Assembly (NCBI GenBank): GCA_025210395.1
Contig: JAOARV010000039.1
Span: forward strand, 1-58,197
Length of the DNA: 58,197 nt
From: Marinisporobacter sp.
GTDB taxonomy: Bacteria > Bacillota > Clostridia > Peptostreptococcales > Thermotaleaceae
Direction: 5' to 3'
A model generated the notes under the pieces. That model ran no database searches and was not told the DNA's origin. It saw only the letters and a program-made list of their open reading frames with translations. Made by a program: the position numbers and the translations under genes. Positions 46,189-54,840 of this stretch are shown here, one piece after another (the stretch's first letter is position 1; each line of letters opens with the position of its first letter).

Positions 46189-46755
46189 TTATAAGTTTTG
46201 AGGATAATTTTCTGTATTAATGTCATGGATTAGTATTTTTCTAAAATCGTCTAATGTACTGTTTTCTAAAGGTGGATAAGTATTTTCACATTTAGGACAT
46301 ATAAATATTCCACCACCATAATACGTGTTACCATATTGTTGTTTTGCTGAAAGTTCACAACCACACTCACATATAGGATGTATATTTGTAATATTAAATT
46401 TATTACCATATCCCAGATGATACTCCCATTTTAGAACCCAATTCTTATAGTGTGTTCTTGTATACTTTAACCATTTAGGCAAATTATCTTCTTTGGTAGC
46501 AAAAAATTTAGAATAACTTTCAATAGCAATAATCAAAAATACTATTACTAGCAGAATAATGTATACAGGTACTTTAAAAGTAAGAATGGTACTAATCCAA
46601 GTTAACAGTGTTTTGAACAATAATTTTAATGCTTCAAGTAAATTAATCTGTTTATAAAGTGCTGTTGCAGCAGATATAATAATAGTAGCAATGATTGAGC
46701 ATAAAATGTTTACTACCCATGCACTTGAGAATATATTTTTTGTGTTTTTCGTCAT
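46189..46755 (-). CDS. membrane protein with zinc ribbon, unknown function
   Basis: This 188-residue protein has two hydrophobic helices, about 13-33 (VVNILCSIIATIIISAATAL) and 60-80 (VPVYIILLVIVFLIIAIES). A C-terminal zinc-ribbon-like module follows: ICECGCEL and FICPKCEN, with an aromatic/Gly loop YGNTYYGGGIF between them. GTGAGGT precedes the ATG. It is not closely similar to the neighbouring 326-residue protein but repeats the same plan of membrane helices plus zinc ribbon. I do not recognise the family. It lies directly downstream of the integrase gene on the same strand. Confidence 0.65.
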   Translation of the reverse strand: MTKNTKNIFSSAWVVNILCSIIATIIISAATALYKQINLLEALKLLFKTLLTWISTILTFKVPVYIILLVIVFLIIAIESYSKFFATKEDNLPKWLKYTRTHYKNWVLKWEYHLGYGNKFNITNIHPICECGCELSAKQQYGNTYYGGGIFICPKCENTYPPLENSTLDDFRKILIHDINTENYPQNL

Positions 46756-46824
46756 CTAATTACCTCACTTAGTTTTAATGATTTATTTATACTTTTCTAT
46801 TCTATAATAACATATTTTGTAAAT

Positions 46825-46856
46825 AAAAGTCGCCTATAGAACTACAGGCGACTTTT
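46825..46856. terminator. terminator after the integrase gene
   Basis: A perfect 11-bp stem (AAAAGTCGCCT / AGGCGACTTTT) with a 10-base loop lies 14 bases beyond the integrase stop. Confidence 0.85.
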
Positions 46857-46870
46857 AAAATTTCATTATA

Positions 46871-48046
46871 TTAATTACATCTTGCTAATTCATTTAAAGT
46901 ACTTATCAAGTTTTCCCTCATACCCTTTGTCACGTGAGTATAGTACTTCATTGTAGTTTCTTCCTTGCTGTGACCTAGTCTTTCCTTTACAACCATCATT
47001 GGTACATTCTTCTCAGCTAATCTTGAAGCATGTGTATGTCTTAAATTGTGAAATTTAAAGTTAACCCCTAGTTCTTCTCTAGAAATTCTTCCAAGGATTT
47101 TAGCACTATCAGTAGTAAGGTACTCTCCATTAGGTTTAATATTAATAAAATCTAAATTTTCAACTATTTTCTTAGGCTTGTTTCTACCTTGGTCAATAGC
47201 TACCTTTGTAGACCTATAAGCAACACCAAATTCTTCCTTTTGTTTTTCTTGCTGAGCTTTCAACTCTTTCAGATAATTATAGATGGCATCCTGTAAAACA
47301 ATTGTCCTTATACTTTTTTTAGTCTTTGTATATCTAAGGGTCCACATCTTATCCTCATATACTAGTTGCTTATCTATATTGAGTATTCTATTATCCCAGT
47401 CAATATCACTCCACAAAATACCAAAACATTCTCCAATTCTAACTCCTAGTGCTCTACCAAGTTTGAAAGCTGTAAACAAATTTGTACTTTTAAATCTTTT
47501 CTCAAATAAGTCCAATTCTTCTTCTGTATAGACCTTAATTACCTGTTTGATTTCTTCTTCTGGTATTTTTACTTTTGCTATTTTATTTTCTCTTATATAT
47601 TCTCTATCGTAAGCAAAATTCCATAATACTTTCATAAATTTATGGATGCTTTCAATATAAGAATGAGAGTGAGTAGTTGATAATTCAAACAAGTAGTCTG
47701 TTAAATCAGTAGGTTTAATTGTACTGAGTTGTCTATGACCCCATTTAGGTTTTAAGTGGTTTCTGAATAGGCTGTCATACCTTTTCAGGGTTGACTTTGC
47801 TCTATCATATTTAGCTTCTTTATCTATAAAAGTATCATATACTTCTTCCAAACTAATATTTTTATCTTTTCTTATACTACTAGGACTTGTGTTAATTTCT
47901 GCTTGTCGTTCTGCTCTTGCAGCCTTTGCTTCTGCTATTGTTCTAAATCCACCTTTTTCTATTGTTTTCCACTTACCTGTTGTTTCATCCTTTACGTTCA
48001 CTCTATATGAGTATGTTTTACCTTTCTTTCTAACTCCTTCTGCCAT
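46871..48046 (-). CDS. int: tyrosine recombinase (integrase) of a mobile element
   Basis: This 391-residue site-specific recombinase has an N-terminal arm-binding domain (YRVNVKDETTGKWKTIEKGG), a SAM-like core-binding domain near 65-165 and a catalytic domain. Catalytic residues include Arg in ALGVRIGECFGILW, the H-x-x-R of HNLRHTHASRLAEKN, the later His in VKERLGHSKEETT and the Tyr nucleophile in MKYYTHVTKGM. It is of the phage/Tn916-like group. It marks the surrounding DNA as an integrated element. The excision gene is not obvious. The att sites are proposed near 43.3 kb and beyond the right end of the window. Confidence 0.93.
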   Translation of the reverse strand: MAEGVRKKGKTYSYRVNVKDETTGKWKTIEKGGFRTIAEAKAARAERQAEINTSPSSIRKDKNISLEEVYDTFIDKEAKYDRAKSTLKRYDSLFRNHLKPKWGHRQLSTIKPTDLTDYLFELSTTHSHSYIESIHKFMKVLWNFAYDREYIRENKIAKVKIPEEEIKQVIKVYTEEELDLFEKRFKSTNLFTAFKLGRALGVRIGECFGILWSDIDWDNRILNIDKQLVYEDKMWTLRYTKTKKSIRTIVLQDAIYNYLKELKAQQEKQKEEFGVAYRSTKVAIDQGRNKPKKIVENLDFINIKPNGEYLTTDSAKILGRISREELGVNFKFHNLRHTHASRLAEKNVPMMVVKERLGHSKEETTMKYYTHVTKGMRENLISTLNELARCN

Positions 48047-48410
48047 CTTAAATATCCCCTTTCAATCTATATGAATTATGTAAATAATCAGTTTTGGTCA
48101 AATGCATTCTAACTCTTCAGAGAAAGGATATCCATGCTTTTCTCGTAAAAAGTTCACGAAATATGCTCAAAACTTTTATTTACATACCTTTAATTTGTAA
48201 CTATCCCTATTTATGCTAAAGTTTTAGTTACAACTGCTAGGTAGAAAATTGTTTATGTCCCGAAGAAGTTATAAAAGCCAAGGTTACAGTAAAGTAGTGT
48301 TGATTTAGAATTCATAAAAATCAAGCAAATATATTAATAAGATTTTATTGACTAAAGCCCCACTGAAGCGTTAAGATGTGACCAAAATAAAAATCTTTGG
48401 TGGTGATAGA
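48047..48410. other. 364-base gap upstream of the integrase
   Basis: No gene or clear repeat is visible. It must contain the integrase promoter (minus strand) and that of the small gene at 48411 (plus strand). A short dyad is present (AAGTTTTAGTTACAACTGC region), but nothing I can name. Confidence 0.3.
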
Positions 48411-48674
48411 ATGGACTTTTTAGAAGAACTATATCATAATGGTATATTTCCGAGTGAAGACAATATTAGACCTAACTACATAGAATATAGGGAGCTAGAA
48501 GAAAAAGCAGAAAGATTGAGAAATCAATTACAGGACATATTAAATAATGAGCAAAAATATGTTTTACAGCAGTTATTAGAAACAAAACTAAATATTCAAT
48601 CTTTTGATATGGCTACTTGTTTTGCTAATGGATGTAGATTAGGTGGAAGGTTAGTAGCAGAAATTTATAAATAG
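48411..48674 (+). CDS. small mobile-element protein (MDFLEELYHNG family), unknown function
   Basis: This 87-residue cytoplasmic protein begins MDFLEELYHNGIFPSEDNIR and contains a helical middle rich in Glu and Leu, ending CFANGCRLGGRLVAEIYK. Similar small proteins are common on integrative elements of Clostridia; no function is known to me. ATG 48411 is chosen because GGTGGTGAT lies just upstream, although the frame is open from 48378. A hairpin terminator-like sequence follows at 48677-48719. Confidence 0.65.
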   Translation: MDFLEELYHNGIFPSEDNIRPNYIEYRELEEKAERLRNQLQDILNNEQKYVLQQLLETKLNIQSFDMATCFANGCRLGGRLVAEIYK

Positions 48675-48676
48675 AA

Positions 48677-48720
48677 AATACCACTTTATTAATGGAGGAT
48701 ATTAATAAAGTGGTATTTTT
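48677..48720. terminator. bidirectional terminator
   Basis: AATACCACTTTATTAAT and ATTAATAAAGTGGTATT are complementary arms separated by 9 bases, and TTTTTATT follows. They lie between convergent genes. Confidence 0.75.
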
Positions 48721-48953
48721 TATTCAAAGTCTAAAAACTTATGGGGTGGAACTTCCAGGGCTTTAGCTATTCTGAAAAGAGTGTCAAGTGATATTGGTTT
48801 ATGTATATTTGGAGCTTCTATTTGACCAATGAAGGAAGTGGCAACTGACATTCTTTCTGCTAACTGTTCCTGTGTGAATCCTTTAAGTTTTCTATAATAG
48901 GATACTTTAAGTCCGATTTTCAAATAGTTATCTTTAAATTCATCCTGCATCAT
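48720..48953 (-). CDS. XRE-family transcriptional regulator
   Basis: This regulator of about 77 residues is essentially a single Cro/C1-type helix-turn-helix (GLKVSYYRKLKGFTQEQLAE, then SVATSFIGQIEAPN and SLDTLFRIAKALEVPPHKFL). AGAGGTG lies upstream of two ATGs at 48953 and 48950; the second has the better spacing. It is divergent from the SLH gene and may repress it or the element genes. Confidence 0.85.
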   Translation of the reverse strand: MMQDEFKDNYLKIGLKVSYYRKLKGFTQEQLAERMSVATSFIGQIEAPNIHKPISLDTLFRIAKALEVPPHKFLDFE

Positions 48954-49119
48954 TATCACCTCTATATATAAGTCTAGAGGCTTGATGGGTAATTTTTTAT
49001 TTGATATAATTATAATATATATTACCGTATAAATAATAATAATTAACTAAATGGTTATTTATATTATTCGTAAGAATCAATTATATCAAAATAAATACAA
49101 AAGAAAGGTGCAGTACAAT

Positions 49120-50631
49120 ATGAAAATTAAAAGAAAATTAGTAGGTGCGATAGTTCTAACAACATTAACAACATCAGTAATACCAGCATTTGCATCCCAA
49201 GCAGATACATTACAATCAAGAATGCAAAAAGTTGCAAACAGTGGTAACAAAGCTAATGCAAACGTAACACAAAACTATGAGGTATCAGTGGAAAGCGCTA
49301 TGTACAATCTACAAGGTACAATCAAGGCAGTAGATGAAATGAAGGCAAAAGGAACAGTAACGCAAGAGATTTTAGGAGAATTAGCTACACAGATAACAAC
49401 CTTAGACCAAGCAGTAAGTATGTCAGGAAAGACAGCATCAAGTGAAGTAATCAAGATAGTACAAAAAACAGAAGAAGTAGTACAAGGATTATCTGGTAAA
49501 GGTGCAATAAAGGTAAGTACAGCTATAATAGTAGCAAAACAAAGTATGAGTATTAACACAGAAGTATCAAAAAAAGAGATACAACACACAAAAGCAGAAG
49601 TAAACTTAACAGATATCCAAGGACATTGGGGAAAAGATACAATTAATTTCCTAGTAGGTAGAAAAGCAATTTCAGGTTATCCAGATGGAACATTCAAGCC
49701 TGACAAAGCTATCTCAAGAGCAGAGTTTGTAACTTTAGCGATAAAAGCAGCAAATGGTGGTAAAATTCCTGATTTAAGGGTAGCTATTATAAACTCAAAA
49801 CATTGGGCAGTAGATGTATTTAATGTAGCAATCCAAGAGGATATATTAAGAACCGGCGAAATACAAAAAGATACATGGGATAAACCAATCAGTAGATATG
49901 AGATGGCAATGGTAGCTGTAAGAGTAATTGAATATATGCTAAAGGAAAATAGAATAAATACAAATGAAGTAGCACAAATGATAGCAGATTATAGTGAGGT
50001 ACAAAATCAAGTAAAATATACATACTATGTTGAACAGGCATTTATGAAAGGTATAGTAAGTGGTATGGATGTAAAAGGTACTTATATGGGAGCAAAAGGA
50101 GCAACTAGAGCTGAAGCTTCAGTAGTAGTATCAAGAATATTAGATGCATCGCGCAGAAAAAAAATAGAGATAAAGAAGATATCACATGAGCAACCGATAA
50201 CAGGAAGGTTGATATATGCAACAGACCCAAACAGACCATTAATACCAAAAGAGGGAGACGTATTTGTAAAGCTAAATGGAGCAGAAATAGTTCTAAAAGT
50301 AGGACCTAGTGGGGTATTAGGAGAAGGACAAGGAATAGCATACCACAGAGGAATAGTTTTAAAGAATGGACACGTGTTCAAAGGTGAAGATTTAGGTACT
50401 ACATCAATGGGTCATCCGGGTGAAACCTACCTAATCTCAAAAGAGGGTGAAGGACACTTTAATTCAGAATGGCATAAAATAAGAAAAAGTACCCGTCAAG
50501 AAATCAGACAAATAAAGAATCCACAAGATGGGCAAATCCATAAGAATTGGTGGCTATACCATGTGAATGGTAGTGTAGGACAATGGTATTGGATGGGTCC
50601 AGATAACGGAATAGGTGGAAGCTACCAATAA
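49120..50631 (+). CDS. secreted S-layer-homology (SLH) protein
   Basis: This protein of about 503 residues has a Sec signal peptide (MKIKRKLVGAIVLTTLTTSV ... AFA). Next is a helical segment of about 130 residues, then two to three SLH repeats (DIQGHWGKDTINFLVGRKAI, SGYPDGTFKPDKAISRAEFV, later KGTYMGAKGATRAEASVVVS). SLH domains bind pyruvylated secondary wall polymer. The C-terminal 120 residues, rich in Gly, Trp and His, are unrecognised. ATG 49120 follows GAAAGGTG and is preferred over 49051. It is a cell-surface cargo gene of the island. Confidence 0.88.
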   Translation: MKIKRKLVGAIVLTTLTTSVIPAFASQADTLQSRMQKVANSGNKANANVTQNYEVSVESAMYNLQGTIKAVDEMKAKGTVTQEILGELATQITTLDQAVSMSGKTASSEVIKIVQKTEEVVQGLSGKGAIKVSTAIIVAKQSMSINTEVSKKEIQHTKAEVNLTDIQGHWGKDTINFLVGRKAISGYPDGTFKPDKAISRAEFVTLAIKAANGGKIPDLRVAIINSKHWAVDVFNVAIQEDILRTGEIQKDTWDKPISRYEMAMVAVRVIEYMLKENRINTNEVAQMIADYSEVQNQVKYTYYVEQAFMKGIVSGMDVKGTYMGAKGATRAEASVVVSRILDASRRKKIEIKKISHEQPITGRLIYATDPNRPLIPKEGDVFVKLNGAEIVLKVGPSGVLGEGQGIAYHRGIVLKNGHVFKGEDLGTTSMGHPGETYLISKEGEGHFNSEWHKIRKSTRQEIRQIKNPQDGQIHKNWWLYHVNGSVGQWYWMGPDNGIGGSYQ

Positions 50632-50644
50632 AATAAAAACAGAG

Positions 50645-50677
50645 AGAACCTCAGCTTTTGATATGAGGTTCTTTTTA
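50645..50677 (+). terminator. intrinsic terminator after the SLH gene
   Basis: AGAACCTCA / TGAGGTTCT stem with a T-run. Confidence 0.85.
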
Positions 50678-50794
50678 TTTTGCACAAAAATATGAGATAT
50701 AATTACAGATATTAAAATAAGAAGGTATATGAACATAAATTGAAATAGCGAGAAGTTTTATATAGTATTAAACCAGATAAGGAAAATAGACAAT

Positions 50795-51655
50795 CTATAC
50801 TGGAATATCTGAAAAATCAATAAGTTTTCTATCCAACTCCTCAAAATCTAGCTTTTTGTCTAGCATATTGTAGCATATATATCCACTGGAAAATGGTGGA
50901 TTTTTTAGATTTGTTATATTATTGTAATTAGTGAAATATTGTACCCGCGATTGAAAAACCATCATCTCTATCTTATCTTTTAATATTTCAAATCTTGATT
51001 TTGCTGAAAAAAGTCCTGTTGTATTGACTAACATAGCAAAAGGTATATCAAGTTCAAAGAGTCTTTCAAATACTCTTTCTTTCTGTGAATAAGGCGGATT
51101 GGAGATTATGTAATCACAATTTTGGGGAGGACTTGTTTTGAAGAAGTCTTGCCCGGTATGGATATGTGTAGATATAACTGTATGACCTAATGAGCGAAAA
51201 TAGCGTACATATAAGCTTTGTTCGGTATCGAAGGGGCACCATATAATTGAATTAGGATTTATATATTGACTTATAGGTATGATAGCATATAAGGGTGTGT
51301 AGTATTCATCTTGTTCGCTACAAATTTTATCCATAAGTAGCATTCTAGGGTTTGCTTTATCATTTTCATTTTTAATTATTCTATACACATACTGAATACT
51401 GCAATCCACTTCTGTAGCGATATTTTTTGCTGATACTTTATTTTTATACAATAATAGTATCTTTTCTTTTTTCTTATTTTTATATACGGGTTTGAATTTA
51501 CTAGCTTTCATATATTCGCTTCTTGTTTTGTAGATGTAACCGATGGATGTATCTTTTACAATTTGTAAGGTTTCTTCTACTGTCATATTATTTTTCAAGC
51601 AATCAATAATTTTTTGTCTATTACTACTCAAATTTATTCTCCTTTTATTCGTCAA
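50795..51655 (-). CDS. orphan DNA adenine methyltransferase with two N-terminal helix-turn-helix motifs
   Basis: This 286-residue protein has two related helix-turn-helix segments: about 12-47 (RQKIIDCLKNNMTVEETLQI, ending GYIYK) and about 62-97 (KEKILLLYKNKVSAKNIATE, ending YVYRII). A SAM-dependent methyltransferase core follows, with the target-base motif NPPY in DYIISNPPYSQKERVF, as in N6-adenine or N4-cytosine enzymes. The segment EQDEYYTPLYAIIPI resembles phage-type adenine methylases. No restriction gene is adjacent, so it is orphan: it may protect the element or regulate it. The HTH pair is shared with the gene at 54.8 kb. Confidence 0.78.
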   Translation of the reverse strand: MTNKRRINLSSNRQKIIDCLKNNMTVEETLQIVKDTSIGYIYKTRSEYMKASKFKPVYKNKKKEKILLLYKNKVSAKNIATEVDCSIQYVYRIIKNENDKANPRMLLMDKICSEQDEYYTPLYAIIPISQYINPNSIIWCPFDTEQSLYVRYFRSLGHTVISTHIHTGQDFFKTSPPQNCDYIISNPPYSQKERVFERLFELDIPFAMLVNTTGLFSAKSRFEILKDKIEMMVFQSRVQYFTNYNNITNLKNPPFSSGYICYNMLDKKLDFEELDRKLIDFSDIPV

Positions 51656-52078
51656 TTTTAAACAAAACTTACTATCATTTTAAACCTAATCTTACCATAG
51701 TAAATGAAGCAATGTAAATAGTCAGAAATTGAAAATCAATTTTATTAAGATATAAGAAAATGGGTCAGAGTAAATATAAGGTTGAGATGTATTAGAGGTT
51801 GATTAGATAGAAAAATTAAAATTATAGAATTGAGAATTTATTGGAATTACAAAGGTTTGAGAGGTTTTGATGAGGGTGAAAAATTGAGGTGTTAGAAATG
51901 TAGGAGCGATAAGGGATTTGAGAGGATTTTGGTTAAAACGATGACAAAATTATAGATTTTTGGATTTAGGAGCTGAGGCTTCTATTTTTTTTAGTTAAAT
52001 AATCTTTTATAGATATCAAGAGCCGATGGCTCTTGATATTGTTATATATACTGCATTAAGTAGCTAGAAAATCAATCA
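51656..52078. other. 423-base gap with purine-rich sequence and hairpins
   Basis: No gene is visible. The plus strand from 51770 to 51960 is strongly purine-biased and contains two similar segments, GGTTTGAGAGGTTTTG (about 51855) and GGATTTGAGAGGATTTTGG (about 51912). A perfect hairpin ATATCAAGAGCC / GGCTCTTGATAT (52013-52039) ends the minus-strand regulator transcript. A smaller hairpin with a T-run on the plus strand near 51969-51991 could end a small RNA, but no promoter is certain. Confidence 0.4.
52013..52039 (-). terminator. terminator after the 346-residue regulator gene
   Basis: A perfect 12-bp stem with a 3-base loop, 40 bases beyond the stop codon. The T-run on the minus strand is weak. 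Confidence 0.6.
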
Positions 52079-53119
52079 TTATTCTTCGATTGATGATTGT
52101 AAATTTTCAATATACTCTCGTCTCATATCATCAGCAACATTCTTTAATTTATCCTCAATGTTTTTAAGATGTAAAATTTGGGTGTCCAAAAAACTCCATT
52201 TTCTATCTTTTTCTTCTTCTTCTAATACATTAATAAAGTTGTTAAAAATCCAAGAAATATCATCTACGGACTGCATTTCTTGTAGATGGTCTTTGAGCAT
52301 ATCGAGGGTATCGTTTGAAATAGTGTGCAAGCTACCTCTCGCCTCACTATCTTTAAAAAATTCTGTAAGGGCAGTAAGTACATCAGTTTGTAATTCATTA
52401 ACAGAGCAATGTTTTTTTATTAAGTTATTAAGGGTGAAGGAAATATCATAAAAATCATTAGGACATCCGGATTTTAAAGACCTCAATATATTTATAGATT
52501 TTGAATTTAATCCAATATCTTTATATATTTTGTCATTAGTAATATTAGTCTCGCTAACTTCTTCATTAATTAGATAATCCACAGAACATCCTAAGAATTT
52601 ACTTATTTTAATTATCTTTTCGTAGCTTGGTAGTATATTACCGTTTAAGTAAGAATTCACAGTTTGTTGAGTGACCTGTAGCTCTTCTTCTAATTCTTTC
52701 TGTGATTTATATTTAGAGAAATATAAATCATCCAATCTTCTTGAAAAGATTTTTTTTATTTTTTCTGTTTCTTCGGCCTCAATGTGTTTTATTTCAGACT
52801 TTATAGTTTTTAGAACAATAGCAAGGGTGTTTTTTTTATCAGAATGTAGTTTAGGATGCTTTTTTAGGTCTTTTAGTTTTTTTTGCATATCGAATAGTGA
52901 ATCAAAAGGAAAACCAAAAGCATCAGCAATATTAGATGTATCAGAACTAAAATTTTTTATTTTTTTAATAAAATATCCTATATTTTCAGGTAAGCAAGAA
53001 ACAAATTCATTTAACAAATTAATTTCATTATCATCGAGTTCTTTGCTACCCGTAATATCACCATCATTGATTTTATCTAATAGATGAGAAATCTCCAAAT
53101 CTGAAAATTCTATTTTCAT
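52079..53119 (-). CDS. XRE-type regulator with large flanking helical domains
   Basis: This 346-residue protein has a Cro/C1 helix-turn-helix in the middle (residues about 137-195: KSQKELEEELQVTQQTVNSY, LPSYEKIIKISKFLGCSVDY). It is flanked by acidic, mostly helical domains of about 130 and 150 residues that I do not recognise. GAGAGG precedes the ATG. It is divergent from the tandem small genes. The intergenic region holds an ATACAAA dyad and two more copies of that half-site, which may be its operator. It probably controls the element's accessory operon. Confidence 0.75.
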   Translation of the reverse strand: MKIEFSDLEISHLLDKINDGDITGSKELDDNEINLLNEFVSCLPENIGYFIKKIKNFSSDTSNIADAFGFPFDSLFDMQKKLKDLKKHPKLHSDKKNTLAIVLKTIKSEIKHIEAEETEKIKKIFSRRLDDLYFSKYKSQKELEEELQVTQQTVNSYLNGNILPSYEKIIKISKFLGCSVDYLINEEVSETNITNDKIYKDIGLNSKSINILRSLKSGCPNDFYDISFTLNNLIKKHCSVNELQTDVLTALTEFFKDSEARGSLHTISNDTLDMLKDHLQEMQSVDDISWIFNNFINVLEEEEKDRKWSFLDTQILHLKNIEDKLKNVADDMRREYIENLQSSIEE

Positions 53120-53171
53120 TTGTAATACCTCTCTTTCTTTTTAAATACATTATAAACTATATCAATCTATA

Positions 53172-53359
53172 ATACAAACAATATTTGTATATAGAATATA
53201 CAAACAGGCAATGGTTGTTGAGACTAGTTGGACGAGGTGGTTTTTTACACACACAGCCTGTGTGTTGATTTATTTTACAATTTTCTATTGTTTTATGATG
53301 GAAAATCGGGTATAGTAATAACACAAGAGTTAATTGTTAACAAATTGAAGATACAAACA
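53172..53359. promoter_or_regulatory. divergent control region with repeated ATACAAACA sites
   Basis: ATACAAACA occurs at 53172, 53198 and 53351. The first forms a perfect dyad, ATACAAA-N5-TTTGTAT (53172-53190). A second hairpin, ACACACA-GCC-TGTGTGT, lies at 53249-53265. The region separates the regulator gene from the small-gene operon, so operator function is likely but not proven. Confidence 0.5.
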
Positions 53360-53394
53360 ATACGTGTGAAAAGGAAAATTAGGGGGAAGAAAAA

Positions 53395-53700
53395 ATGAAA
53401 AAAATTATTAATGGAAGAATGTACAACACAGACACGGCAAAATATATAGGGGAGTATACTAATGGATACTTTCCAGATAATGGTTACTACATTGGAAAAG
53501 AACTATACAGAAAGAAAACAGGAGAATTTTTTCTATATCGCCAAGGAGGGGGATTAACAGAGTATGCAGTACGATATGGAAATGGTAGCAGCGGAAGTTC
53601 AACGATTATACCGTTGACGTTCCAAGAAACTAAGGAATGGGTTGAAGAATATCTGGATGCTGACATATATATCGAGCTGTTTGGAGAGCCTGAGGAATAA
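53395..53700 (+). CDS. small acidic mobile-element protein, copy 1 of a tandem pair
   Basis: This 101-residue cytoplasmic protein begins MKKIINGRMYNTDTAKYIGE and contains LYRKKTGEFFLY, IIPLTFQETKEWVEEYLDAD and a terminal YIELFGEPEE. It aligns along its whole length with the next gene (MYNTDTA, KKTGE-FLY, EYLDAD/KYLHAD, YIELFGE). Small proteins of this type are frequent on integrative elements and plasmids of Clostridia; no function is known to me. AGGGGGAAG precedes the ATG. Confidence 0.72.
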   Translation: MKKIINGRMYNTDTAKYIGEYTNGYFPDNGYYIGKELYRKKTGEFFLYRQGGGLTEYAVRYGNGSSGSSTIIPLTFQETKEWVEEYLDADIYIELFGEPEE

Positions 53701-53756
53701 AAAATATAATACGAAGGACTTATTACATTAAATATAAAAATTAGGAGGAAAATAAA

Positions 53757-54059
53757 ATGAAAATGATTATTAATGGTAAGATGTACAATACAGATACAGC
53801 AACACTTGTAGGCGACTATCAAAGTGAACATCAAAGCACAGATGCTTATTACTATGAGGAGGCACTCTACCTGAAAAAGACAGGAGAAATGTTCCTTTAC
53901 GGGAAAGGTCAACCGTTTTCAAAATATGGTAAATATTATACGAGAGTTTACGATTGTGCTACAATATTCCCTTTGTCATTATCAGAGGCGAAAGAATGGG
54001 CTGAAAAGTATCTGCATGCAGATGATTACATTGAATTGTTTGGTGAAGTAGAAGAATAA
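53757..54059 (+). CDS. small acidic mobile-element protein, copy 2 of a tandem pair
   Basis: This 100-residue paralogue of the preceding gene has the same order of conserved blocks (MIINGKMYNTDTATLVGDYQ, LYLKKTGEMFLYGKGQP, TIFPLSLSEAKEWAEKYLHA, YIELFGEVEE) but is clearly diverged, so the duplication is old. AGGAGG lies six bases before the ATG. It probably shares a transcript with copy 1. Confidence 0.72.
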   Translation: MKMIINGKMYNTDTATLVGDYQSEHQSTDAYYYEEALYLKKTGEMFLYGKGQPFSKYGKYYTRVYDCATIFPLSLSEAKEWAEKYLHADDYIELFGEVEE

Positions 54060-54132
54060 AGGAATAGACAGATACAGATAAAAATATATACATAAATGAA
54101 AACAATAAATTTATAAAGAAGGGATATAGTAA

Positions 54133-54339
54133 ATGAAAAGAGTAAAGATAAGTCTCATACCAGCTTTGCTGGTTGAGACAACAGGTCAAAAGGTAAAGAA
54201 ACAGTTACCTAAAGACATAGGTACAAAAGAAGCATATAAAGAATCATTAGATATATTAGAGTTAGAAAAGTTAGAAGCTGAGGATACTGAAAATTTCTTT
54301 TGGTCAGATTTACATCAAAAATGGAAGGCTAGATGGTAA
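54133..54339 (+). CDS. small protein of unknown function
   Basis: This 68-residue polar protein has a basic N-terminus (MKRVKISLIPALLVETTGQK) and ends EDTENFFWSDLHQKWKARW. GAAGGGAT lies ten bases before the ATG. It is in line with the tandem pair and the next genes. No family is recognised. It is a real gene in all likelihood because of the ribosome site, position and codon use like its neighbours. Confidence 0.55.
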   Translation: MKRVKISLIPALLVETTGQKVKKQLPKDIGTKEAYKESLDILELEKLEAEDTENFFWSDLHQKWKARW

Positions 54340-54430
54340 AGGGGGTAAAAGGGTAGGCTAGAGTAGATGTCTACCTATTAAAATTCATATAAATACGTTC
54401 AAAACTAAAAATAAATGGGAGGAAATTTAG

Positions 54431-54820
54431 ATGTATACAGAGGTTGATGGAGGATTAATAGATGCACAGATAATAACAATAGCGCCGATTGGAGGGGTTA
54501 TGAAAGAGCAGATTATAAGCAAAATCAATTCAATGGCTAGTATCAATGAAGAAAAACTGATGGAATTATTTAAGAAGATAGATATACTTAAAACAATGTT
54601 AAAAAATGCAGAAGTAGTAACAGAAGAAGAAGTTCTATCAATCGTAGAGGAAATTGATAGTGAGTTTGGTTTTGAACCAAATGTTTTATCTGACAGAATT
54701 CATGCGATTTTTAAGTTGAGTGATGGGTCGAAGCATAATACCATGGTTACATTAGAGGCATTATATAGTGCTTGGAGTATTATCAAAATACAGGTGTTAA
54801 AAATGTCACTTAATAAATAG
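54431..54820 (+). CDS. small protein of unknown function
   Basis: This 129-residue, mostly helical protein contains MASINEEKLMELFKKIDILK and VVTEEEVLSIVEEIDSEFGF. No membrane segment or known motif is seen. GGAGG lies nine bases before the ATG; an internal ATG at 54500 is a weaker alternative. The next gene starts 20 bases after its stop. Confidence 0.6.
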   Translation: MYTEVDGGLIDAQIITIAPIGGVMKEQIISKINSMASINEEKLMELFKKIDILKTMLKNAEVVTEEEVLSIVEEIDSEFGFEPNVLSDRIHAIFKLSDGSKHNTMVTLEALYSAWSIIKIQVLKMSLNK

Positions 54821-54840
54821 AAAAATAGGTGAGGTTAATT

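Noticed and set aside
46756..46870. Attachment site directly after the integrase gene
   Set aside because: The gap holds only a terminator. The Pycsar and zinc-ribbon genes continue beyond it, and the truncated reverse-rubrerythrin gene at 43.3 kb is a better boundary.
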